From Polyangiaceae bacterium (lineage in GTDB: Bacteria; Myxococcota_A; Polyangia; Polyangiales; Polyangiaceae), in contig JAKVCH010000017.1 of the NCBI GenBank assembly GCA_022447485.1, positions 1 to 16,958 of the forward strand: 16,958 nt of DNA, read 5' to 3'. A model generated the notes under the pieces. That model did no database searches. It worked only from the letters and a program-made list of their open reading frames with translations, and was not told where the DNA came from. The position numbers were made by a program, and so were the translations under genes. The first letter of the stretch is position 1; each line of letters begins with the position of its first letter. Shown here piece after piece: positions 6,915-14,462 of the stretch.

Positions 6915-7082
6915 CTCCACTATAGATCCGCTTTTGTCTCCTGTGTGAAAAATCGACCAAGTGAGGTGAGAAAAAAGAGTGACACGCAGGAAGTCGGCTC
7001 AATTAACCTCGTAGTGAGACTTTCTTCTTTATAGACGTTTAGCGATGTATCATGGTGAGACGTTTCAGTACATCAGGGCAAT

Positions 7083-7098
7083 GCATAGCCCGTGCCAA
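7083..7098 (-). promoter_or_regulatory. Sigma-54 (-24/-12) promoter candidate downstream of rpoN
   Basis: On the minus strand TTGGCACG (7098-7091), GGCT, ATGC (7086-7083) and A (7082) match the sigma-54 consensus YTGGCACG-N4-TTGCW at all but one position. The invariant GG (7096-7095) and GC (7084-7083) are spaced as required. The predicted transcript starts near 7071 and runs through the small ORF towards hpf. Such promoters need an enhancer-binding activator; none is encoded in the window. Confidence 0.7.
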
Positions 7099-7142
7099 GA
7101 TGCGTTTGAGCTCTTGGCTCTTTTCTCATGTCGTTGTGCCTT

Positions 7143-7174
7143 CTCCGGCAGCCGCGCTATTTTACCGCCCGGAG
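7143..7174. promoter_or_regulatory. Inverted repeat upstream of the sigma-54 site, possible activator site
   Basis: CTCCGG (7143-7148) is repeated inverted as CCGGAG (7169-7174), 20 bases apart. It lies roughly 70-100 bases upstream of the predicted start near 7071, where enhancer-binding proteins of sigma-54 promoters usually bind. Six-base arms can arise by chance, and it could instead be a weak hairpin in the 3' end of the rpoN mRNA. Confidence 0.3.
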
Positions 7175-7276
7175 CTGGTTGAATGCCTCGTGAAACGATG
7201 CATCATGAACCAAAGTGGGCGTAATAGTAACTAGGTCACGCCTTGTGGTCCTTTTGTTAGCGAAAGACTAGAGAAG

Positions 7277-8764
7277 TCAAAAGTGCTGACGGCGCTTGGA
7301 CGAGGCGAGTATGCCCAGCATTTCACGATATTTAGCCACGGTGCGTCGCGCGATCTTGATACCGTGATCCTTTGCCAGTCGCTCTACTAAGGCTTGGTCG
7401 CTGAGTGGCTTCTTCTTGTCTTCAGCCTCGACCATTTTCTTAATCGCTTGTTTTACGCTTTCAGAAGAGATGTCTTCATCAGCCATGCGACGAATGCTCG
7501 AGTTGAAGAAGTACTTAAGCTCAAAAAGGCCTTGGGGGGTGTGAACATATTTGTTGGTGGTCACGCGAGAGATTGTTGACTCATGCATTTCCACCGTGTC
7601 TGCCACATCACGAAGCACCATAGGTTTGAGGAAAGCGACTCCTTTTTCGAAAAAGCTACGCTGCTTCTCGACAATGCATTCGGTGACAAGAATGATAGTT
7701 TTCCGGCGCTGCTCGATGGCTCGGATTAACCATTGGGCATTTTTTAACTTCTCATCGATGAATTCTTTTGCACTCGGATCGGCAAGTAAGCGCTTTGTGA
7801 GAGCCTCGTTGATGTGGAGACGCGCTATCCCTTTATCGTTGTCGACGACTCGAAACTCGTCACCATCTCGCACTACGTACACGTCTGGAGTGATGCCAAT
7901 CGACTTGTCGTCAACGTCACTGTAGTTGCGTGCTGGGCGACTCTCCAGAGTCTGTACCTCTTTCACCAGTTCGTAGATCTCGTCCAGGGGCATCTCGAGA
8001 GATTTGGCGATTGCCTGGTAATTATGCTTCTCAAGATCGATGAAGTGCTCGTCGATGATGCGATAGATGGTGTCACCAGGATTGTAACCGGCTTGCTGCG
8101 ATTGCACGAGGAGACATTCTCTGAGGTCGCGAGACGCTACCCCTACCGGATCAAAACGCTGGATCAGTTCGAGAACGAAAGGCGCGTCATCAGCATGTAG
8201 CCCAGCTTCGCTCGCTAAGTCCTCGATCGTTAGATCGGCCGTGCGCGTACCGTCTGGGCGCTCGACGCCCTGCAGGTCTAGGTAGCCTCTGTCATCGAGG
8301 TTTCCTATGACCAATTCACCGAACTTTCTCTCTACATCGGTGAAGTCGCTCATCTGCAACTGCCACATCAGATGATCGCGCAGGGAGCGGGGACGCGTAA
8401 AGTTCTGCTCGATGGGTGGTAAATCATCGAAGGCTCCACCGCCGGCGCCGCTGCCAGTGTTTTGGAGCGTTCTATTTTCGAGAAATTTTTCCCAGTCTAC
8501 CTCGCGGGTTGCTTTCTCTGTCTCCTTGGAGTCATCGGTTCGAGACTCTTTTTCCAGCTGGCGCTCTGCGGCTTGGCGTCGGTCCGTGTCTCCCCTGTCC
8601 CGTTGATCGAACTCTTCCTCCGAGAGGACGGGGTTATTGTCGAGTTCCTTTCGCACTTCGTCGACGAGTTCGAAGCGCGAAAGTTGCAATAACTTGATGG
8701 CCTGCTGCAGCTGGGGCGTCATGACCAGCTGCTGGGACATCTTCAGTTGCTGCTTTATTTCCAT
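7277..8764 (-). CDS. rpoN: RNA polymerase sigma-54 factor
   Basis: Sigma-54 directs RNA polymerase to -24/-12 promoters and needs ATP-driven activators to open them. With the start used here it has 495 residues. Region I is the glutamine- and leucine-rich MEIKQQLKMSQQLVMTPQL stretch, followed by an acidic, low-complexity region II (about 47-110). The core-binding region follows. A helix-turn-helix (LRDVADTVEMHESTISRVT, about 384-402) and the RpoN box ARRTVAKYRE (472-481), which contacts the -24 element, are intact. The frame is open 33 codons upstream to 8863, but the ATG at 8764 gives the family start. A GAGGA lies about 15 bases upstream. It is the first gene of the minus-strand cluster and diverges from the kinase gene across 131 bases. 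Confidence 0.96.
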   Translation of the reverse strand: MEIKQQLKMSQQLVMTPQLQQAIKLLQLSRFELVDEVRKELDNNPVLSEEEFDQRDRGDTDRRQAAERQLEKESRTDDSKETEKATREVDWEKFLENRTLQNTGSGAGGGAFDDLPPIEQNFTRPRSLRDHLMWQLQMSDFTDVERKFGELVIGNLDDRGYLDLQGVERPDGTRTADLTIEDLASEAGLHADDAPFVLELIQRFDPVGVASRDLRECLLVQSQQAGYNPGDTIYRIIDEHFIDLEKHNYQAIAKSLEMPLDEIYELVKEVQTLESRPARNYSDVDDKSIGITPDVYVVRDGDEFRVVDNDKGIARLHINEALTKRLLADPSAKEFIDEKLKNAQWLIRAIEQRRKTIILVTECIVEKQRSFFEKGVAFLKPMVLRDVADTVEMHESTISRVTTNKYVHTPQGLFELKYFFNSSIRRMADEDISSESVKQAIKKMVEAEDKKKPLSDQALVERLAKDHGIKIARRTVAKYREMLGILASSKRRQHF

Positions 8765-8895
8765 TGCTCTGTAATTTGGTCCTCTTTCGCAGAAACCACA
8801 AGCCCCGGCCCGAGTTGGTGCAAATAATCTTCTGGGTGGGGAATATTCTTGTCTGATTCCCATCGTCTCTTGATCTTATTGACGACAAGCGCATC

Positions 8896-10623
8896 ATGAA
8901 CGCTTGGGGAATGGAGAGAGTTGGCCACGAAACGACCGCGACATTTCGGCTCAAAGCATTGCTTCTGTGCCTGAGGGCGAAATACGGTGCGAGGGCGGCC
9001 AAGGAATTCACCAGAAGAGTCCGCTGCGGGCCGGTATTCGACGATGAAACCCGCCCAATCGCCACATTATTATGGGTGAGAGCTCTTGCCGAATTTGAGG
9101 ATATCTGCGGGCAAGAAGCCTTCGAGCAGTTGCCGGAGTTCTTTGTTCACCCCAACAACTTAGGGGCTTGGGGACCCATGTTGAGCGGTTCGATGACACC
9201 CCAAGAGTTTTGGGACCGCGCGAGTTATTATTCGAGCCATTCTTCGCCTAGGTCGCAGTTAGAGCAGATTTCTTCGCTTAGGGCGAAAGTGACCTTTCTC
9301 TTGCCCAGAGGTCTGCCCGTTAGCGACCAGCGCAGGGTGCTTCGGGCTCTATGCGCTGAAGTGCAGTCTTTACCGCTTTTGATGTCGCCGAATGTAGGCA
9401 AACTTGAACTGCAAGGAGACGTGAGTGGTGGCCAAGTCAGTGGCATTCTCAGTTGGCGAGCTCCAGGCCGAGCAACTACCGGCTATGGTGTGCTGCTTAC
9501 TGCTGCGATCCTGATTCTTGGATGGAGCGTTCTCGAGCGTGCTGGCGTCAATCGCCTGGAAACATTTCGCACCCTTTTTCTCATCCTTTTGGTGGGTAGT
9601 ACGGCTACCTACGTTGTCTGGCGCGAGGCCCGCGCTCGTAGTCGAACAAGTTTTAATAGGAAAAAGATTTTCGCCTTAGAACGAGCGAATCTATTATCCG
9701 TCTCCCGCTCGCATGAAATTTCCAGGCCCCATCAAGAGCCCGTGCTTGGTGGTATGTACCGTTTGGATTCTCCTTTGGGCAGCGGAGGTCATGCTACGGT
9801 TTGGGGAGCTCAACGCTTACTCGATAACCAGCCGGTGGCGGTGAAGCTTCTGCGCACCGGTAGTGCTAGCGAGCCGCGAGCGATCGAGCGAATGAAGCGT
9901 GAATCAGAGGCAATCGTTAAGGTTCATCACCCCAATGTCGTCGAGGTCCTGGACAGTGGGCATTTGTCTTCAGGCGTGCCCTATTTAGTCATGGAGCGAT
10001 TGGTTGGAGAAACAATTTCGGAAAGAGTGTCGCGGCGAGGCGCTCTAAGTTTTAGTGAAGTTATGACGGTGGGTACGCAAGCAGCTGCCGCTCTCGACGC
10101 GATGCATCGTGCGGGTATCGTCCACCGCGATATAAAGCCTGATAATCTTTTTGTGAGTGGCGGTGATGATCTGCAGTTGAAGGTGATCGATTTTGGTGCA
10201 GCTTGGATGATGGGTGCAGGTGGCTATGAGAGGGAGCTAGGGGTAGTCGGCACGAAGGGTTTTGCTGCTCCTGAACAGATTGATGGTGAGCCCCCCTTTC
10301 CTACAGCTGATATCTATGCACTCGGAGTATCCTTACGAACCCTTCTTCAAGGCAAACCGCCGTTCGAGACTCAGAGTCTCGAGCAATTCGCGGAAGAGCG
10401 GTTGACCAGTAGCGATGTCGATGAACTGAGTCCGCGGCGGATCGAGCTTCGGGTGGCTGAGCTGATTTTAAAAATGACTGTTGCTGAGCCAGAGGAGAGA
10501 ATTGAATCTGCGCAGCACGTAGCTCAGGAGTTTGCTCGCTATCTGAAGCTGTGGCGCGAACTAAAAGAGAAACAGAGGCTCCCCTCCGCCTCACGGCTCT
10601 CGAGCGACGGAGAGTTCGCCTAG
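8896..10623 (+). CDS. Membrane Hanks-type Ser/Thr protein kinase with unassigned N-terminal domain
   Basis: The C-terminal half (about 285-560) is a complete bacterial Ser/Thr kinase: glycine loop LGSGGHATVW (294-303), the ATP-binding lysine in VAVKLL (Lys317), catalytic loop HRDIKPDN (410-417, Asp412), DFG (432-434), GTKGFAAPE (452-460) and ADIYALG (471-477). All key residues are present. Residues 1-190 form a soluble, mostly helical domain that I cannot assign; a relation to sensory domains of deltaproteobacterial signalling proteins is possible. Two hydrophobic stretches (about 196-213 and 225-242), joined by a short loop, would form a membrane hairpin, placing both ends in the cytoplasm. 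No PASTA or other extracellular sensor is seen. The ATG at 8896 has no clear ribosome binding site. It diverges from rpoN and converges on the glycosyltransferase gene, 13 bases away. Confidence 0.9.
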   Translation: MNAWGMERVGHETTATFRLKALLLCLRAKYGARAAKEFTRRVRCGPVFDDETRPIATLLWVRALAEFEDICGQEAFEQLPEFFVHPNNLGAWGPMLSGSMTPQEFWDRASYYSSHSSPRSQLEQISSLRAKVTFLLPRGLPVSDQRRVLRALCAEVQSLPLLMSPNVGKLELQGDVSGGQVSGILSWRAPGRATTGYGVLLTAAILILGWSVLERAGVNRLETFRTLFLILLVGSTATYVVWREARARSRTSFNRKKIFALERANLLSVSRSHEISRPHQEPVLGGMYRLDSPLGSGGHATVWGAQRLLDNQPVAVKLLRTGSASEPRAIERMKRESEAIVKVHHPNVVEVLDSGHLSSGVPYLVMERLVGETISERVSRRGALSFSEVMTVGTQAAAALDAMHRAGIVHRDIKPDNLFVSGGDDLQLKVIDFGAAWMMGAGGYERELGVVGTKGFAAPEQIDGEPPFPTADIYALGVSLRTLLQGKPPFETQSLEQFAEERLTSSDVDELSPRRIELRVAELILKMTVAEPEERIESAQHVAQEFARYLKLWRELKEKQRLPSASRLSSDGEFA

Positions 10624-10636
10624 GAATCAGCTGTCT

Positions 10637-12121
10637 TTAGGGCGTCGCACTAGGGTGAAGTTTATTTTTTTTTCGAAGGATCCCGTATTGCTCCGAGGTG
10701 CGAGGAATCGAAAAAACCGCGGTTAACTCGAACTGCTCCCCGGCCCCAGCACGGAGTAGATTTCGATCAACGGCGTAATAGGCCTCGAGTGAATCTGTCG
10801 CGCTGCCAGGCTGGACTTTTTGGCTTCTCAAACGAATAACCCAGGCATCAGCATCCCAGGTTTCAAAGAAAGCCAGCGGTACGGCTTTGGAGGTATGGCC
10901 TCCCGGCAGAACTGCGACAGCGGGGTTGGTGACGCCTCCGAGATCAAGAATTTTTGCCGGCGATGCCGCGCCTACCCAGCCGATGTCCACGGTGGCGATT
11001 CGATGGCTGCCCCTCAAAAGATGGGCGCCTTTTTCAATCCACTCTTCGCGAGTTCTGACAACTGCCCGTGCGGACCCCCAATAGTGGACGACTAGGTTGC
11101 ATGTCGTACAAATGCCCAGCAACACAAAAGTTTTCGTTATCCAGTTATTCCTCTGAAAGTATTTTAGGCGGCAGAGAAGAAGAGGGACCACTGGAACAAA
11201 AAGGCGAAAGAGAGGCATCCAATCTCCCCCGGCGAAAAGAATACTCAGGAGGGAAATCCCTACGAGAAGGAAAATATTTGCCCCCTTACCTTTCTGCTGC
11301 TCAGCCTTCTGACCGACAACAAGATAAAAAAGACCCCCATGGATCAAAGTAGCGCTTATGTAATAAAGCCCATGGTCGAGATCAGGGCTTTTGGCAATTG
11401 CTGCCAGTGGAAGCCAATGACCGTAGACGATTCGTCGCACGACAAAGAACAAAGAAACTGTTGCAGTATAGATAGTCGCGAGCCTGAGAGGCTGCTCACG
11501 GTTCGTCTTTCTTCCCGTGAGGAGCGCGAGACCAAGAATACTGAGCTCTGGTCGTAAGCCCGCCCCGAGACCGACCAGCCCCGCCCCCGCAGCTTTTGCT
11601 CGTTGGCTAGCTGAGTTCGCGACCGGAAGGCTGTCACCGGCGATCAAGAGTAGACTCACAAAGGCAGTCGCTAATCCGGCACTAGCCCAAGCCCCAGCCC
11701 AGGGACAGCAGATGAGTCCGAGCAAGAAATAGATCTTTCCTTTGCTATTCACCGGCCTACCGCTGAGCCAAGCCAGGCTGATTGCAGCGAACCAGAAGAT
11801 GACCCCCATCCACCTAGCCAATTGCCACAGCTCAGAGGCCTGGGTGAGGCCGAATGTGCCACCTAAGAGGGCAAGCAACCAATCATAACCAAGGGGGGTC
11901 ACGCCATTCGTTGCTGGAACACTGCAATTGAAATCTGCGACCCCGCTTTGAAGGACGCAGGAGGCACTACGCGCAATAATCAGCGCATCATCGACGCTAA
12001 AGCCCCAAAAACAATAAATATTTAGCCCTAAAGCGCATAAGAACGCTGCGTCTAAAATCTGTTGTTTTACTTTCAGAAGTCCCTCTACCCATCCCTGAGC
12101 ATGTTGTCCAAGAAACTGCAA
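10637..12121 (-). CDS. Polytopic membrane glycosyltransferase-like protein (GT-C type)
   Basis: The 494-residue product has many hydrophobic segments from about 22 to 345 and then a soluble C-terminal domain. Near the N-terminus, in the first outward loop, it has FSVDDALIIARSA (Asp44-Asp45), followed by TNGVTPLGYDWLLALLG. This resembles the DDA(F/Y)I ... G.TNPLW pattern of GT-C glycosyltransferases that use polyprenyl-phosphate sugars. The C-terminal KILDLGGVTNPAVAVLPGGHTSK resembles the conserved GLTD.xIA motif of AftB-like enzymes. The sugar and acceptor cannot be inferred. The start is weak: a TTG at 12121 with AAGGA directly against it. It diverges from the propeller gene across 52 bases. 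A run of nine A lies near the 3' end of the coding strand. Assignment to the fold is more certain than the function. Confidence 0.72.
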   Translation of the reverse strand: MQFLGQHAQGWVEGLLKVKQQILDAAFLCALGLNIYCFWGFSVDDALIIARSASCVLQSGVADFNCSVPATNGVTPLGYDWLLALLGGTFGLTQASELWQLARWMGVIFWFAAISLAWLSGRPVNSKGKIYFLLGLICCPWAGAWASAGLATAFVSLLLIAGDSLPVANSASQRAKAAGAGLVGLGAGLRPELSILGLALLTGRKTNREQPLRLATIYTATVSLFFVVRRIVYGHWLPLAAIAKSPDLDHGLYYISATLIHGGLFYLVVGQKAEQQKGKGANIFLLVGISLLSILFAGGDWMPLFRLFVPVVPLLLCRLKYFQRNNWITKTFVLLGICTTCNLVVHYWGSARAVVRTREEWIEKGAHLLRGSHRIATVDIGWVGAASPAKILDLGGVTNPAVAVLPGGHTSKAVPLAFFETWDADAWVIRLRSQKVQPGSATDSLEAYYAVDRNLLRAGAGEQFELTAVFSIPRTSEQYGILRKKNKLHPSATP

Positions 12122-12134
12122 TCCTTGTCGATTA

Positions 12135-12164
12135 TTGGGGTGAATTATCAGGCTTCTTTAGAAT
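12135..12164 (+). promoter_or_regulatory. Possible promoter of the beta-propeller gene
   Basis: TTGGGG (12135-12140), an 18-base spacer and TAGAAT (12159-12164) form a moderate sigma-70-type site. Transcription would begin near 12171, almost at the ATG at 12174, which has no Shine-Dalgarno. The mRNA may therefore be leaderless or nearly so. The -10 is good and the -35 is poor. Confidence 0.4.
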
Positions 12165-12173
12165 AGCGTTCGA

Positions 12174-14462
12174 ATGTCACCGGTGCACTTGGTATTACGC
12201 TCTTCTCCCTCCTCTTCCTCTAGTTCGGCTCCACTTCGCGGGATACTCGATATCATCGTAGATGGGGTGAATCTCACGGCTCGAGCCGGACGTAGTCAGG
12301 GCCTCACTCTTTTGGCAGAGCTGGGGCACGCCCTGGGATCTCTCCTTCGGGGGCGTGTGAGCCGGACGACGGCTCAACTTGCCGCCGAAGGTGATACCTG
12401 GGAGCTCGGTATGGAGGTAGACGGTAGCGATGTGCTGTTGAGCGTGTATCGTTCCGGACCTTGCCCTGAGGTTGCCGTTACCGATCGTCGGGTTTCGCTG
12501 GTGGACTTACGGGAGGGCGTGGAAGAGGCGCTCATCGACGCTCTGGAAGGACGCTTGCCGGTTGGTCATCGGGGCGTTCTTGAGTCGTCCTTGGAACAAC
12601 TGCGTCGCGGCGTACGAACGGCGAAGCCACTCTCTCGTGGCTTAGTGCAGGATCGCATCGTCGTGGCACCTGGTCCGGAGCTCAGTCTCCGCGCTGATGC
12701 TGCCTTCCGTATTGGAAATGCTGCGACCCCGCTTCCGGCGCAGGTGGAGCGTGCAGATCTGCATGGCTTGCTCTTAACGGGGCGCTTGAAGATAGCTGGT
12801 GGCCAGCAAGAAATAGAGCTGCCTGATTGTCAATTATTCCTCGTTGCGGAGCGTTTGGTGTGGCTGGCTGAAGATACCCTTGAGTCTTGGCAGGCTGCTC
12901 GGCCGTTGTTTCGACGTCTGAACGTGGAGGGCTGTCGCTTTGGCGTGCGGCGGGGTCCGGGGGATGGTCCTGTCACATTCACGGTCTCCACGCTTAGCGA
13001 AGCGGGCGCCCCAGAAGACGTGATGACGATAGCAGAACTGGAACCGACTCTGTTTGTTGAAACTGTTGCCGAGTTTGCGGAGGCTCTTTGCCAGCGTTTT
13101 TGCAAACATGACGGGCGACAGGAGCAGAATTTGCGCCTGAAATTATTGCTCGAGAATGCGGCCATTTTGAGAGACAGGCTGGCAGAGATGAAAATGGATG
13201 ATTCTTTGACCAATGCCGAGCCTGAATCATTTAAGAGTTATGGATTACCTCAGCGTTCATCCCAGTCGAACGGTGCCTGGAGTCAGGGTGGCGCGCTTCG
13301 CTTTTCGCCTCGATGGCTTGCGGCTGTTCCTCAAATCGACTTGAAGGCGACCTTCTTGTATCAAGAGAAGCTGATTGTTGGTTCGGCGCGAGAGGTCGCA
13401 GCTCTAGATTCCCGGACTGGCGATATGTGCTGGCGTATTCAAAGCGAACGGGCTGCTACAGTGGCGACCCCTCTTGGTATTGCACGTTTGCATGCTGACG
13501 GTCGACTGCGCCTTCACGATCTCGAGAGTGGTGAGGTCCGCTCGATGACCCGCCTGACTCCTCGAGCTGGCGGGGGCGCTGCAGGTGCCTTAGTGAATAC
13601 ACCGGGCCTGCCTCGGCTATTGCTGGTGGCCGAGGGAGACCGCTCCATTACTGCCATTGATCTGGCGACAGGTGATATTCGATGGCGCCATCGCGGTAGT
13701 CGTCCCAGCCAATTTCGCATGCGGCGGGCCGGACGCCTGGTGTTGATCACCGGGGGCGATTCGGCGCTCACGGCCCTGGATGTCACCACTGGCGATGTGG
13801 TCTGGAAGGTGCGTGATAGACTGCCATTCAGTGGCGATATCGCTGTCACTCAAGACAGTGCCTTCGCCCTATCGATCAGCGCGGTCGGTGCCGCACGTTT
13901 GCATCATATCGATCTCTGGACGGGTGAGCGGCGCTGGACGTCTTATCTTGAAGAGCAACCCGTCATGGGGCTGAACCCAATGATCGCTCAGAATGCCGTC
14001 ATGGTGCCGACACACGACCGTCGGGGCGTTGGTATCCAGGGCTTTGGCGCGAACGACGGCAAGCTGCTTTGGGAGCATGAGCCAGGGCTATCGGCTGCCT
14101 CGACTGCCTGGTTGGCGCTGGACGATCGAATTGTAGCGAATAGCGCTGCTGGTACACTGATCTGTCTCGATGCAAGTACCGGCACCACTCTATTTAACCA
14201 TGTTTTTGCTCGTCAGGTGGAGGCGGATCAACCGCGTCGCTTGGAACCTATTTTAAATAACGGAGCGCTTTTCGTACCACAAAATCAGGTGGAAGTGATT
14301 CGACCAGAAGACGGAGAGTTGATTGGCTCAGTGCCCTGCGATTTGGTTCCGGACTTGGTGAGGATCGACCAAAATTCGAATATTATTATCGCGGAAGATA
14401 GTGGACATCTGGTGTCTTATTCTGCGGCGCCTCAACTTCGTTTGATCAAATCACCTCGTTGA
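12174..14462 (+). CDS. Large protein with C-terminal PQQ-like beta-propeller and unassigned N-terminal half
   Basis: The C-terminal part (about 385-757) is a PQQ-like (BamB-type) beta-propeller. Repeats of the form ..LD..TGD..W are seen as VAALDSRTGDMCW (408-420), ITAIDLATGDIRW (492-504), LTALDVTTGDVVW (532-544), HHIDLWTGERRW (577-588), GFGANDGKLLW (623-633) and LICLDASTGTTLF (662-674), with a weaker last one near 707-719. There is no signal peptide, lipobox or membrane helix, so unlike BamB it is probably cytoplasmic. Residues 1-345 match nothing I recognise; a serine-rich stretch (10-18) is followed by two segments (about 68-125 and 248-311) that look like copies of one alpha/beta unit. The last 17 bases overlap the convergent amidotransferase gene. 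It may be a protein-binding scaffold; enzymatic function is not indicated. Confidence 0.85.
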   Translation: MSPVHLVLRSSPSSSSSSAPLRGILDIIVDGVNLTARAGRSQGLTLLAELGHALGSLLRGRVSRTTAQLAAEGDTWELGMEVDGSDVLLSVYRSGPCPEVAVTDRRVSLVDLREGVEEALIDALEGRLPVGHRGVLESSLEQLRRGVRTAKPLSRGLVQDRIVVAPGPELSLRADAAFRIGNAATPLPAQVERADLHGLLLTGRLKIAGGQQEIELPDCQLFLVAERLVWLAEDTLESWQAARPLFRRLNVEGCRFGVRRGPGDGPVTFTVSTLSEAGAPEDVMTIAELEPTLFVETVAEFAEALCQRFCKHDGRQEQNLRLKLLLENAAILRDRLAEMKMDDSLTNAEPESFKSYGLPQRSSQSNGAWSQGGALRFSPRWLAAVPQIDLKATFLYQEKLIVGSAREVAALDSRTGDMCWRIQSERAATVATPLGIARLHADGRLRLHDLESGEVRSMTRLTPRAGGGAAGALVNTPGLPRLLLVAEGDRSITAIDLATGDIRWRHRGSRPSQFRMRRAGRLVLITGGDSALTALDVTTGDVVWKVRDRLPFSGDIAVTQDSAFALSISAVGAARLHHIDLWTGERRWTSYLEEQPVMGLNPMIAQNAVMVPTHDRRGVGIQGFGANDGKLLWEHEPGLSAASTAWLALDDRIVANSAAGTLICLDASTGTTLFNHVFARQVEADQPRRLEPILNNGALFVPQNQVEVIRPEDGELIGSVPCDLVPDLVRIDQNSNIIIAEDSGHLVSYSAAPQLRLIKSPR

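Larger units (their letters stand above)
6915..7276. other. Non-coding stretch between rpoN and the small ORF
   Basis: About 360 bases with no gene that I can support. From right to left on the minus strand it holds the rpoN 3' flank (no clear intrinsic terminator), an inverted repeat at 7143-7174, the sigma-54 promoter candidate at 7083-7098, and a leader of about 155 bases before the small ORF. The near-identical 11-mers GATGTATCATG (7043-7053) and GATGCATCATG (7197-7207) flank the promoter in direct orientation. A 60-codon plus-strand frame here (7052-7234) has no ribosome binding site and looks like chance. Confidence 0.5.

Noticed and set aside
7052..7234. Plus-strand 60-codon frame between rpoN and hpf
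   Set aside because: No ribosome binding site, no family, and it lies antisense across the sigma-54 promoter candidate.
8765..8863. Upstream 33-codon extension of rpoN
   Set aside because: The family begins at the MEIKQQL region; the extension looks unlike any sigma-54 sequence and would fill the divergent promoter region.
8765..8895. Promoters for rpoN and the kinase in their divergent spacer
   Set aside because: I looked for sigma-70 and sigma-54 elements on both strands and found no pair close enough to consensus to list.
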